Below, piece after piece: positions 21,327-30,740 of a DNA stretch of 64,000 bases. Source of the stretch: Linderina pennispora (Eukaryota > Kickxellomycota > Kickxellomycetes > Kickxellales > Kickxellaceae); NCBI RefSeq assembly GCF_002104995.1, contig NW_024468249.1, positions 2,666,001 through 2,730,000 of the forward strand, written 5' to 3'. The first letter of the stretch is position 1. Each line of letters opens with the position of its first letter. The translations under genes were made by a program, and so were the position numbers. The notes under the pieces were generated by a model, which worked only from the letters and a program-made list of their open reading frames with translations, ran no database searches and was not told the DNA's origin.

Positions 21327-22532
21327 ATGGGAACCCTTAGTGCACAGATAGCGCATATAATCCTTGCTGGCGAACAGTCGATTACCGAGACAGCCGCATC
21401 ATGGACTCCAAAGTATCTGACAGAGACGCTTATCCCCTGGTCGCAACACGTCGATCTCCTGTGGCCGACAATAGATGAACCCCATGTGCGCAGCAAGGTT
21501 CTGAATCAGGTCGTGTATCTGGTGCGCTCACACAGCCCAGAAGTGTCAAAAGAGTACCTGTTGCAAACATACCTGAACCCCAGCCTCGACACGCCCTGCG
21601 AGAAGGAGATACTGTCCAGAATAATTGCCAACCAGTTCACCCCACATAGCGTTCGAATCGCAGCATTGCAGCATTACCCTGGCGCCATCGGATCCGACAG
21701 CGGCAATAACAAAACCGTAGCGTCTTTAGCTAGGGACATCTCAAGGCAATTAGAATCAGCCAGGGAGCAGAGCGCCCTGTCAATGCTAAGCGCGACGATT
21801 GCGTCCGGGCTACTCGAGCAGCAGAGCACATCAGCCAGCAAGGGCGACATGGTTTCGGCTGAGCGACTCAAAATAGAGGTCAATTATCTGACAGGATCTG
21901 GCGAGCAAAAGGCACTGGCACTTGGTGAGGCGCTGTGCAGCCAGGTTTCGCATATGGATGACGGGAGTCGCGGTGTGTTGATCGGCCAACTCCTCCAAAA
22001 GACAGACCCGGACTCGTGTCTTGGTCAGTCAGTCAACATGGTTCTGGCGGCAGCATTATCCAATACATCCAACGCCGATCTGACAGATGCGGTTGTAGCC
22101 GAGTTTACCAAGCACGTTCTGCTCCTACGAAACATCGATACCAAGCTATCGAAGCTGGTGCCCGCACACGCACACGCACTAGCCGCTCTTGCAGACACGC
22201 ACAGCAAGTTCCGCTCAACATATATCATGCAGCTAGCCCAGCTGAACAAGCGGTGCCAGATCGCCATGCTACGCGACTATATCGTCTACCGCGGGGCAAT
22301 ATCGCCGCAATACGACCTTTATGCAGCGGATCCGCAGACCATAGAGAAGATGGTTGAAAAATGGCAGTCGCTGTTTGTCCAGCCAAACTGTACCCAGCAG
22401 GTCAGAGAAGCGCTTGAGCGGGACAAGTCGCATTTCAGCATCTTGGTCCGCAACCCACAGCCAGGCACAGACATGTCCATGTATGATAGCTTGGTAAGCT
22501 TTTGGAATGTTTTTTACAGTCAATTTGTCTGA
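21327..22532 (+). CDS. Helical (HEAT/ARM-like) protein of unknown function
   Basis: A single exon encodes 401 aa from the ATG at 21327. The frame is open upstream to 21129, but that part has no clear coding character. The protein is predicted almost wholly alpha-helical, with leucine-spaced pairs (SKVLNQVVYLVRSH, EKEILSRIIANQF, LRNIDTKLSKLVPAHAHALA) that suggest a HEAT/ARM solenoid. It has no signal peptide or membrane segment. I do not recognise the family; a subunit of a nuclear complex is a guess only. The stop is 27 bp from the convergent hexokinase-like gene. It is divergent from LSM3. Confidence 0.7.
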   Translation: MGTLSAQIAHIILAGEQSITETAASWTPKYLTETLIPWSQHVDLLWPTIDEPHVRSKVLNQVVYLVRSHSPEVSKEYLLQTYLNPSLDTPCEKEILSRIIANQFTPHSVRIAALQHYPGAIGSDSGNNKTVASLARDISRQLESAREQSALSMLSATIASGLLEQQSTSASKGDMVSAERLKIEVNYLTGSGEQKALALGEALCSQVSHMDDGSRGVLIGQLLQKTDPDSCLGQSVNMVLAAALSNTSNADLTDAVVAEFTKHVLLLRNIDTKLSKLVPAHAHALAALADTHSKFRSTYIMQLAQLNKRCQIAMLRDYIVYRGAISPQYDLYAADPQTIEKMVEKWQSLFVQPNCTQQVREALERDKSHFSILVRNPQPGTDMSMYDSLVSFWNVFYSQFV

Positions 22533-22559
22533 TTCAAGAGATACTTGAGCCATGGGCTC

Positions 22560-23936
22560 TTAATAGCAGACCGCATCAATAGCAGCACCGATCAGATCCG
22601 AGTCGCGGCGCTGCAGGCTGACCGTGGCCGTTGTGGCTGCCGACCGCTGAAGCTGCTCCTGCAGGGTTGCGATGGTGTGCTCGTAGACCTTGCGGTTCAT
22701 GTCAAACAGCGCACCACTGAGAGCAATCGAGGCACAGTCCACATGGGCATTGCTCTTGAAGATCAGGGCAGCCAGCGCGGCACCCGACAGGCGCGAGGCG
22801 CGGGCGGCGACGATTTCACAAAGAGCACGGACGATCTGGCGGTCGGCCAGCGAAGCCTCGATGCCAAACTCAGCAGCAATAATGCCGCCGACGCGCTCCA
22901 GGTCCCTGGTCTCGTCGTCCATGATGCTGCCAATATAGGCAGTGTGGAACGAGTATTCTGTGCTGATCTCCTTGACCGGGCAGTTGACCGAGAACAGCAA
23001 GTGCTTGTCAATAAAGTCAGTGATCAGATTGCGCACAATCTCACCCAGATACTGGCTGGCAACCAGCTTCTCGAACGAACGCAGACCGGGGTTGCGCGAC
23101 TCGCGGTCGATGCGGCGGTCCCACATGGTTTGCGGCAGAACGCCAGAGGAGGAGCCAAACCGGCCAAGCTCAGTGTTAATGGCAACCTTGGCATTCCTGG
23201 TCACGCCCGCAGACGAGAACGTCTCGACATTGCTGACAGGCTCGTAGTACGCAGCATTAACGCCATTGTTGAACGAGGCAGCCACGCGAGTGGTCTTGTC
23301 AGCAAACTGGGCAGCAACCAGGGCGCTGACAGTGTTGTTGGTGACTGAGGTGACCTGCACCGGCAGATGGTGGCGGATGACTACGTCCTGCAGCAACTGT
23401 GTGATATCGGCACCGTCAAGGTCAATCGAGTCCTCCTTGGTCGACTCGCACACGCCGCAGTTGCTCACTGGGAAGCCAATCGTGAAACCAAGAGGCAGAG
23501 GCGACTTGCCGGCAATCTCATCAAGGTGGTAGTTGTGGAGGAACTCACGGATGCTGTAGGCAACATGCTCAAATAGACTGTCGACCGAGGCCATGCACTG
23601 GGTAGGTGCGATGAAGATCTGGGTCTTGGTATCGGCAATCGACGAATCGGCGTTGAATGTCACAGAGTTCAGACGCACGCGCTTGCCAGAAGACTCGATG
23701 GCCATGCTGAGGGCAGTGCCCGTCGGGGTCTTCTGGGAGTTGACGAGCGACGGCGACATGTACAGCTCGCACTGCTCGTTGGTCTTGAGGCCGCGGGCAA
23801 GCTCAGACTCGAGCTTGGTGATGATGGTCGAGAGCTGGTCGTCGGATACGTGGAATGAGCCAGCGATCTGGGTCAGGAACTCTTGCTGCTTGGCAGACAG
23901 AGCATAGAGAGAAAGGGCAGAGACCGAAGACTGCAT
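22560..23936 (-). CDS. Hexokinase-like protein, predicted catalytically inactive
   Basis: The 458-aa product keeps hexokinase length and fold order. It has LGFTIGFPVSNC (sugar-side strand), an AINTELGRFG segment with the sugar-contacting Glu, NPGLRSFEKLVASQYLGEI, and ARASRLSGAALAAL. Active-site motifs are lost. Phosphate-1 DLGGTN reads ESSGKR, the catalytic Asp in NDT reads NNT (TSVTNNTVSAL), phosphate-2 GTG reads FNNG, and the C-terminal DGS reads SGA. Such pseudoenzymes occur in fungi as glucose-signalling or protease regulators (the HxkC/XprF class is known in Aspergillus). A regulatory role here is inference. TATAAAA lies about 185 bp upstream. The reading frame is intact and selection on the fold looks maintained. 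Confidence 0.85.
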   Translation of the reverse strand: MQSSVSALSLYALSAKQQEFLTQIAGSFHVSDDQLSTIITKLESELARGLKTNEQCELYMSPSLVNSQKTPTGTALSMAIESSGKRVRLNSVTFNADSSIADTKTQIFIAPTQCMASVDSLFEHVAYSIREFLHNYHLDEIAGKSPLPLGFTIGFPVSNCGVCESTKEDSIDLDGADITQLLQDVVIRHHLPVQVTSVTNNTVSALVAAQFADKTTRVAASFNNGVNAAYYEPVSNVETFSSAGVTRNAKVAINTELGRFGSSSGVLPQTMWDRRIDRESRNPGLRSFEKLVASQYLGEIVRNLITDFIDKHLLFSVNCPVKEISTEYSFHTAYIGSIMDDETRDLERVGGIIAAEFGIEASLADRQIVRALCEIVAARASRLSGAALAALIFKSNAHVDCASIALSGALFDMNRKVYEHTIATLQEQLQRSAATTATVSLQRRDSDLIGAAIDAVCY

Positions 23937-24120
23937 TTTTGGGTTCGAGATTATGAAGATTAGAAAGATATTCTGAGAGTAAGGCTATGGACAAGGACCA
24001 CTTGGTTTGTGACTCGTGGAGATTGAGAATGCAGAGAGTAGTGAGCGTATTGACAGATACTTGTTTGGTTTGGATGTCTGAGTGAATGTCGGAAGCAACG
24101 ACACGGCCGCGTGCTGGTCC

Positions 24121-24127
24121 TTTTATA
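24121..24127 (-). promoter_or_regulatory. TATA box of hexokinase-like gene
   Basis: CGCTATAAAAG reads on the minus strand about 185 bp upstream of the ATG at 23936. Confidence 0.45.
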
Positions 24128-24130
24128 GCG

Positions 24131-25008
24131 TGGTGGCTGTCTACTGCCCACGCAGGACTGTTTTCCTGCGGACACTGTAGCCTTGCGTGTCCAATGCCGA
24201 CGTCGTCGTGCGCGTAGCGAGTGGGTCATATCGCTTATCGATGGCGTCTGCGATAGCAGCCTGGGGCGGGGGTATTGGGGGCGATGGGGCAGGGGAAGCG
24301 CTATTTCGGGATAAAGGGTAGAGTCAGTTACCCAATGTGGCAAGTTCGGAGTAAACAGAGCAATAGAAACGTTGCCTGTCTGTTCGCTCGTTTGGCCCCT
24401 TGCATTCCAGAACTCGCCTTCTCCCTTCCCCAAATCTGCGGGTATCGATTGCATCGCCTCGGGCTATTACGCGGACGGCTCTCCTCAATAGTCCACCAAG
24501 GCCATTGGACAGTAGTCGCCGCACATTGCGGCGGTTATTATTGCAATATTTTGAAACACAGCGTTGTATGGATGGGAGCCCGTTCCTGAAAATAAAGTTT
24601 GCTTGCTCCGCAAAAGCTAGACCAGGTAGCCCAAAGCTGGAGTTCAAAAGGGCAATTCACAGCGGAGCACGGAGTTTATGACCCACACAGCAGCCCACTG
24701 CTGCCAGCTCTTCTTGCACACTTCTGCCCCCAGTTAGTACCACCCGCCGCCCGCAGTTTTGGCCCGGCACCAATGTGCGAGCTGAGGACACGGAAATTAG
24801 GATTTTTTGGGGAGTAGCAGCAAGCTTGTGCACGCATATATCCGCTTATATCCTTTGCATCCCTAGGTTTTGCACAGATCACAACAGTACTGCTGGCTGC
24901 ACCCTCCTCATGCATGTCGTGTTGGTATCGCACATGCAGGACTGTGTCTATCGCAATACGCCCCGCTTTATTAACCACGCAATAGATTACATCAATGGCA
25001 TATCCGCG
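24131..25008. other. Intergenic stretch
   Basis: About 0.88 kb without a supportable gene. Overlapping short frames in both directions have no domains. Confidence 0.4.
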
Positions 25009-25949
25009 TTACAGCTTCGGGATGGAGCCAAGCTTCATGGCGAATTTATCTAGCGATCTGATGCAATGCGCAGCAGTCAGATCCGGGTCCTCATGGAGTA
25101 AAAGGTGGCCCCGGCCTTGTGCCACAAAATGCTCGCAGTCCGGCATCGGCGCGATCAGATTGCGGATAAACTCTGTGGTCACCTTGTCCGACTCGGATCC
25201 AGTTAGGTACACGCACGGACACTGGATTCGCCACAGATTCCGACCGATAAACGGGGCACCGTAGGCGGTAGCAGCAAAGCCATCGGCCTCAGGACCTGGC
25301 AAGCACTTGAGCATGGACTGGCTATCCCATGTATGAAGCCATGCTGAATGAACAGCCCAAGCATGCGCTTATTCCATGACTCTGCAAAGGAATGGTTTTC
25401 GAAATGGGCGTGCGCGTCCTCCATCGATTTCCACTGGAACCGCCGCTTGCGCACCACAGCAGCCAGTGACTCGCTCTGCTCTGGCGTGATTTCGGTCGGA
25501 GTCGCAGGCTCAACAAGGAAAAGACCAGCAAAAGTCAATGGCGACATAATCTCAGCCAGCTGCAAGTTCGCCGCTCCCCACGAATGGCCGATGCCAACCA
25601 GGTTCTTTCTGACGCCGAGCTGCCGCACAACTGCCAGGATGTCGCGCGCATAGTCGAACCACCGGGCATGGAGCGGTCCGCCGGGCATATCGGGGTTCAA
25701 TGCAGCACTGTCGCCCTGGTTCCACCAGTCCATGGCGATTGCGCGGGTTACATGCCAGGAGCGCGTCGCCTGTGCGGAAAATATCTGCTCAAGAACCGGC
25801 TCCCACAGCTCCTTGTGGAATCCATTCGCGTGCGTCAGGAGCAGGGTGATTCCATGACCAGTCGTGTCGGGAGCTGTGCTCTGGTAGACGTTGGCAGCGA
25901 TTTTCTGGCCGGCACGTGCGCCATCGAATATGTGTCTAGTGTGCTTCAT
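25009..25949 (-). CDS. Alpha/beta hydrolase, frameshifted
   Basis: The N-terminal part (25949 to about 25335) shows an HANGFHKELWEPVLEQIF oxyanion-side motif, a MDWWNQGDSA strand and the nucleophile elbow GIGHSWGAA (about residue 125). The frame then breaks near 25335, at HGFIHG. The rest of the fold continues in another frame to 25009, including the late Asp region TGSESDK and the catalytic His in AQGRGHLLLHEDP. One missing G in the GGG run (or two extra bases) reconciles the frames. A close paralogue starts at 63601. The family resembles fungal toxin-biosynthesis/peroxisomal-type hydrolases of unknown substrate. This is either a recent pseudogene or a base-call error. Confidence 0.75.
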
Positions 25950-26277
25950 TGGGCTTACTGGCCATGAAAAGAGGGTGCAAGGAAAACGTAAGGATGTGGG
26001 TGCAAGATGCAGCTCCAGGAATAGACAGATTTATTGCAGGCTGCTGACGGACTGGTTTTGCTGGCGCACAGACATTTTCACGCGCGCATGCATGTTTACA
26101 GACGGTCAATTCCCGCGGATCGGTCACCAGCCCGGATCCGGGCTGATCAAGCACCCCACATCGACTCGAGTCTGAGACTGCACCGAGCCTAGAAAAGTCA
26201 ACTGTATTTCATACAAACCCCACTTTAGGCATGTGACGCCATGTGAAGTCAATGCACAAGGCCACAGGCGGCTCTAC

Positions 26278-29200
26278 TCAAGCAGGGTTGAACTCGTAGT
26301 AGCGCGGGCACTTTTTGTTGGTCTTCATATGTCCAAGCTCGCCGCAATTGCCACACCGCCTGATCACCTCCTTCTTGGGCTTGTTTGGCTGTGGCAGCGA
26401 GAAGGTAGTCATGTGGCTCTTCTCATGGGCTCTCGCATCCTCCATTCGGCGCTCGCGCGCCCGCCTCAGCCTCGCCAGATGCGCGCGGGTCTCGCCAGCC
26501 AAGTCCACAGCCACACCTGTGCCGCCATTGAACAAGTCGTCAGCGTCAAACTGGGTCTCGCGGTCGTGGGCGGCATTCTCGATGATCCGCCGCTGGCGCA
26601 GATACGCCTGGATCACTGCCGAGTCCTTGATCACCTCGGTACGCCACATCAGCTCGCCCGTATACGGCGACTTGACTGCACGGCGGATGGTCAGGCTCTT
26701 GCGGTTCGGCTGCACAAAGTTGGCATGCGAGGCCGTCTGCGAGCCGCCCAGCGCGTGGGCCAGCTTCAGGCTGACGTCCATGGCGCTGCCCGGCACCATG
26801 CGCGATGGCATCACCGACGACACATCCTGGCCGTAGGCCGAGTCGCCAAACATGTCGTTGATTTCAGGTACAATGGTGTTCTCGTCCTTGTATGCGTCGC
26901 GCTGAAGCCTGGGCGGCGGCTGCAGGCTCGACAGCTCCGCAAACTGGGTCTTCCAGATCCGCATAATCTCCTCCTTGTAAATCTGCTGCTGCTCGGCCAC
27001 ATTATACCGGTGGGCACTCTTGGGCCGCGCCTCAATCTCGGCCAGCTTCTCCTGTACACTCTCGCCAGCCCGCAGGAAGATGTCCTTCATGGAGACTCGC
27101 ACAAAGCTGAAGCCATCGCCCTTGCCGGTCGGATCGCCCTCACCGTACAGCTTCAGCATGGCCTTGCCCTGCGTCGCGTTTATGAAGTTGCGCGTCAGAT
27201 TCCATGGCGCCAGCAGCTCCTCAATCGAAAGCTTCGACTCGCCGCCCTCGTCATCTTCCTCTTCCTCGCCCAGTTTTCCGGCATCGTGCAGCTGCTGCTG
27301 GCCGACGCGCATGCTCTCAAACACACACAGCATCTCGGGCGTCAGCATCTTGCGCAGATTCTCTTCGTCAGGAATCGGCATGTTGTGCTTGGGCCGCCAG
27401 TACCCGGCGCCCAGCCCCTTGCGCTGGTACTCGCAAAACTCCTTCAGCCGCTGGCGGATCTGCAGGTCGCTATATTCTGGGAACAGGCGCGCCAGCTTGC
27501 CCATCTGCAGCAGGTGGTACTGGTTGCGGTTCATCAGCCGATACGCGGCCACCTGCAGCCGATGCTTGATTGTGGTGGTGACCTTGCGTGAATGCGGCGC
27601 CGGAACTTCCTGCAGCGGGTACGTTTGGCCAACCAGGTACTGGTACTGGATGCCGCGCACGTACCACCGCGACTCGCCCTTGGACACGTGCTTGACAACC
27701 AGAAAGTCGGTCGGCCGCACCTTGTGCGAAAACAGCGGTGCGCGGAACATGTTGTTGTATAGCGCTGGGATGACCTGCCCGGGCTCGACATTGCCAAAGT
27801 TCAGGAACGGCGACACATCCGCCACATCGAGGATAAACAACTCGCCAAGGTCAACCTTGGGGAATGACTTGTCGTTCATCCCGCGCTTGCGGTAATAGTT
27901 GACAAACACGCTGCCCATGCCGACGTTTGACAGCACCAGCGGGTACTCTTCCGAATACTCCACCAGCACGCAGTCGGCTGTATCCTTAAGCGTGATGTCC
28001 TTGGCCGCCCACGGGTTCTCCATCGAGTGCTTCTGCTTGCGCTTCTTGGCTGTCCGCACACGCGCAAACTGCACAGGCTTTTCGATCGGTGCCTGCAGGA
28101 ATGGCCGGTGCCATGAGCGCAAGTCGTTGCGTGCCAGCCGCATCTTGAAGTACGGCGGCTGCAGACGCAGGGCCGGCAGAGAGTGCGCAATGATCAGCTG
28201 TCCGAATGTCTGTCGCACACGATGCACCTTGCCCTCCTGCAGCGCCTCGTAAAAGTGGTCGTTCGACAGGTTGAACTGGTCCACACCCTCAAGCAGCCGC
28301 AGACGCTCGGCCTCGCGTGCATTTGACTCCTTGATGCTGTTGGCGTCCTCGAACAGCATGTGCGTGTCGTTCATGTTGATCTGCAGCTGCGAGCACGGCG
28401 CAAACGGCTCCTCTGGGTCCCAGATAATGTGCGACTCGTAGTCCTCGATCATGTTGTTCTTGGGCCGCAGCATGATTTCATTCACATCGACTGGATGCGG
28501 TGCACCCGAAATATCTGGATCCTGCCAGATCACCTGCGATTCCCAGTCCTCCAGGTCCAGCGGATACGGCATTGTCTCAAACAGATGTGATGGCTGGTCA
28601 ATGCTCTGTCGTGGTCCAGTTCTCTGCGACGTCACCTGTCCGGTTTCGCCGTCTAACGTGACATACACCCGCGAGTTCTCATCCGCTGCAATTGACTGTG
28701 AAATGACCTGCCGCAGGAAATCCCGAGGCCGCTCCACAACACTATCTGCCACCAGTAGCTTGCGCGTGTCCAGAGCCGGGCGCTGCGGTACTATTAGCTG
28801 CTGCTGCTGCTCTGCGCTGGAGCTCGACGTTGGCCGTCGAGGCTTCTTGACATGTCTGATGATATGGCACCCAAACAGGTCGGTGAATTGCAGCGGGCCC
28901 GGTGCAATCCGCTTGACCACCCGGGGCACAACTGCCGGGGGCTGCTCCTTTGGCAGCTCAGCAGATTCCGTTGACGAGGTATCTGCCAACATAGGCAGCT
29001 CCGGCGTTTGCTCCCTCTTCTCGTCGACGTCCTTATCCTCGCCCCTTTCGCCTGTGCTCTGCGCTGGTGGATTGGCGGGTGAGTCAAACAGATCCTCCAG
29101 GCTCTCTGCGTCGCTCTCCATCGCACCGTTGCCCTGTGCATCCCCCTCCTCTGAATCGTAGTCATCGTCGACCTCTGCCCTGGCCACTGTCGCCTGAGGC

Positions 29201-29526
29201 CGCACACTCAGTGGTATCTGTGATGGCAGCATGTTTGCCCGCCATTTTTTGGGCACCGCGGCGTCGTCTGCGAGCTCGTTAAAATCTGAGAAGTCAACTG
29301 CATCTGCGTGCGGCTTTATTGATGGCGAGTCGCTCCTGGGCGCGGCTGCTTGCGTTGATGTGGGTTTTTCGGGCGCCTCGTTGAAGAGGCTGGAGCCGAG
29401 GATGCCGGTCAGATAGTTGCTGGCTCCCTCGCCGCCAAGCGTGTCGCGCAGCTCGTCGTCGAGCTCGGTGTCTGACAGCTTCCCGTCCTCGTCGACGTTA
29501 CCAAACAGAAACCCCGTTAATGACAT
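26278..29526 (-). CDS. TAF1: Transcription initiation factor TFIID subunit 1
   Basis: A single exon of 1082 aa starts at the ATG 29526 (MSLTGFLFGNVDEDGKLSD), the TAND/TAF1-type beginning; an upstream in-frame start at 29580 is less likely. The acidic N-terminal third is followed by the large conserved core (DUF3591, roughly residues 440-900), including GLGAGYWRPKHNMPIPDEEN. The C-terminal zinc knuckle CGNCGELGHMKTNKKC (CX2CX4HX6C) precedes the stop. Bromodomains are absent, as in yeast Taf1. It is the TFIID scaffold that contacts TBP, TAF7 and promoter DNA. Its 3' end lies near the hydrolase gene on the same strand. Confidence 0.95.
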   Translation of the reverse strand: MSLTGFLFGNVDEDGKLSDTELDDELRDTLGGEGASNYLTGILGSSLFNEAPEKPTSTQAAAPRSDSPSIKPHADAVDFSDFNELADDAAVPKKWRANMLPSQIPLSVRPQATVARAEVDDDYDSEEGDAQGNGAMESDAESLEDLFDSPANPPAQSTGERGEDKDVDEKREQTPELPMLADTSSTESAELPKEQPPAVVPRVVKRIAPGPLQFTDLFGCHIIRHVKKPRRPTSSSSAEQQQQLIVPQRPALDTRKLLVADSVVERPRDFLRQVISQSIAADENSRVYVTLDGETGQVTSQRTGPRQSIDQPSHLFETMPYPLDLEDWESQVIWQDPDISGAPHPVDVNEIMLRPKNNMIEDYESHIIWDPEEPFAPCSQLQINMNDTHMLFEDANSIKESNAREAERLRLLEGVDQFNLSNDHFYEALQEGKVHRVRQTFGQLIIAHSLPALRLQPPYFKMRLARNDLRSWHRPFLQAPIEKPVQFARVRTAKKRKQKHSMENPWAAKDITLKDTADCVLVEYSEEYPLVLSNVGMGSVFVNYYRKRGMNDKSFPKVDLGELFILDVADVSPFLNFGNVEPGQVIPALYNNMFRAPLFSHKVRPTDFLVVKHVSKGESRWYVRGIQYQYLVGQTYPLQEVPAPHSRKVTTTIKHRLQVAAYRLMNRNQYHLLQMGKLARLFPEYSDLQIRQRLKEFCEYQRKGLGAGYWRPKHNMPIPDEENLRKMLTPEMLCVFESMRVGQQQLHDAGKLGEEEEDDEGGESKLSIEELLAPWNLTRNFINATQGKAMLKLYGEGDPTGKGDGFSFVRVSMKDIFLRAGESVQEKLAEIEARPKSAHRYNVAEQQQIYKEEIMRIWKTQFAELSSLQPPPRLQRDAYKDENTIVPEINDMFGDSAYGQDVSSVMPSRMVPGSAMDVSLKLAHALGGSQTASHANFVQPNRKSLTIRRAVKSPYTGELMWRTEVIKDSAVIQAYLRQRRIIENAAHDRETQFDADDLFNGGTGVAVDLAGETRAHLARLRRARERRMEDARAHEKSHMTTFSLPQPNKPKKEVIRRCGNCGELGHMKTNKKCPRYYEFNPA

Positions 29527-29808
29527 GTTTGTATGTGCAAGGAAAATAAGTTCATGTAGGAAATAGTAAGAGAAGTGCAAGTGTAGCTGCCCGTAAAAAT
29601 ACGCCCGATTGGAATTTACTGCTAGCCATGGGGACAGCTGGTTATGGTATCCTGACGACTTTGTCCTTAGCCATCAGAAATGAAACAGGGCACAAAGACG
29701 ACACTCTGAGGCCGGTAGCCGTGTTTTAAATAATAAAAACTGCGAGAAAACTGCTACTAGACCTACCCACCCGCGACTGCTCGTCGCCCCTCGAAGCATT
29801 AGAAAGAG

Positions 29809-30573
29809 TCAGCAAACTCTGTCCATAGCGTCCCCAGTGGTTAGTCCACAGGTGTCCACATTGCACCCAGCAGCATGCGTGTATCCGCCATAGTACGCCA
29901 GGATGCTGCCGTCCAGCTGAAGCTGCTTCCGGAGTGAGAGCAAGAACACCATGTCGACTTTAGGCTCGAATATCCTGTTTTGCAAGTAGTTTATGTACTT
30001 GCTTTGCCTGCTGATCTCACTCCCAATCCTTTCTGCAGAGTCGAAATCAATCACGAACGGCTCGTCGGGGTTGTCGCTTTTGACCATGATGTTCCCCCGA
30101 TGGATGTCAGCGTGGACATATCCTTGGGCGTGGATGGCCGCGACAATAGCACATACGTTGCGAAAGAACTGTTCTTTGTCAAACTGCATTTTTTGCTCCA
30201 GCATTTGGTGCAGGGCCACGTCGTACTTGTCGATGCACAGCCCAAGGATGTATCCGCGGACTACTCTGTACCCGTGTATAGTGGGTATACTGGGGTGTCT
30301 GATTTCAGTCAAGTTCCGTATCTCCCTCCTCATACTGTTCTTGCAGTTGAAACCCCAGGGGCTATTCATAGGTACGCATGGAACCTGGAGATATGTCGCG
30401 GGCGGAGCCTGTGTCAGCAACGGGTATGCTCTTAGCTCGGGAACCTCCTCGACTCGGAGAAGCGTTTCATCCAAAGCAACCAGTCTGTCTCCCTTCTCTT
30501 CCCTGACTAATATTCCATCATCGGCTAGATAGAATGCTGTCGTTTCTCTCACTCCCAGATACTCCATATCCAT
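29809..30573 (-). CDS. Small protein-kinase-like protein with atypical motifs
   Basis: The product is 254 aa. Residues ~95-215 form a kinase-like segment. An N-lobe strand pair (IRNLTEIRHPSIPTIHGYRV) is followed by the catalytic loop HADIHRGNIMV (the HxDxxxxN pattern is retained). The Mg-binding motif then reads DFD (FVIDFDSAERIG) instead of DFG. The glycine-rich loop and VAIK lysine are not recognisable, and the C-lobe after DFD is very short with no APE or DxxxxG motif. Similar small RIO/Bud32-like or FunK1-like kinases exist in fungi. Activity is uncertain. It may be a pseudokinase or a truncated copy. Confidence 0.65.
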   Translation of the reverse strand: MDMEYLGVRETTAFYLADDGILVREEKGDRLVALDETLLRVEEVPELRAYPLLTQAPPATYLQVPCVPMNSPWGFNCKNSMRREIRNLTEIRHPSIPTIHGYRVVRGYILGLCIDKYDVALHQMLEQKMQFDKEQFFRNVCAIVAAIHAQGYVHADIHRGNIMVKSDNPDEPFVIDFDSAERIGSEISRQSKYINYLQNRIFEPKVDMVFLLSLRKQLQLDGSILAYYGGYTHAAGCNVDTCGLTTGDAMDRVC

Positions 30574-30740
30574 CCTAGATCTGTGGAGGTGCCAAGACGT
30601 AGGTGAGGGGATGCAATTATTTCAGTCTCAAAGCGAAGGGAAGGAGACGAAAGAAGAGACAACCTGTGCGGATTGCTGGCTGGCCAATAGCTAGGTAACT
30701 GTACTCTATCTGCTGCGCCACATTGTAGTAGGCTGTGCTG

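Noticed and set aside
26233-27591. 452-codon plus-strand frame opposite TAF1
   Set aside because: Antisense shadow of TAF1; Arg/Leu-rich and domain-free.
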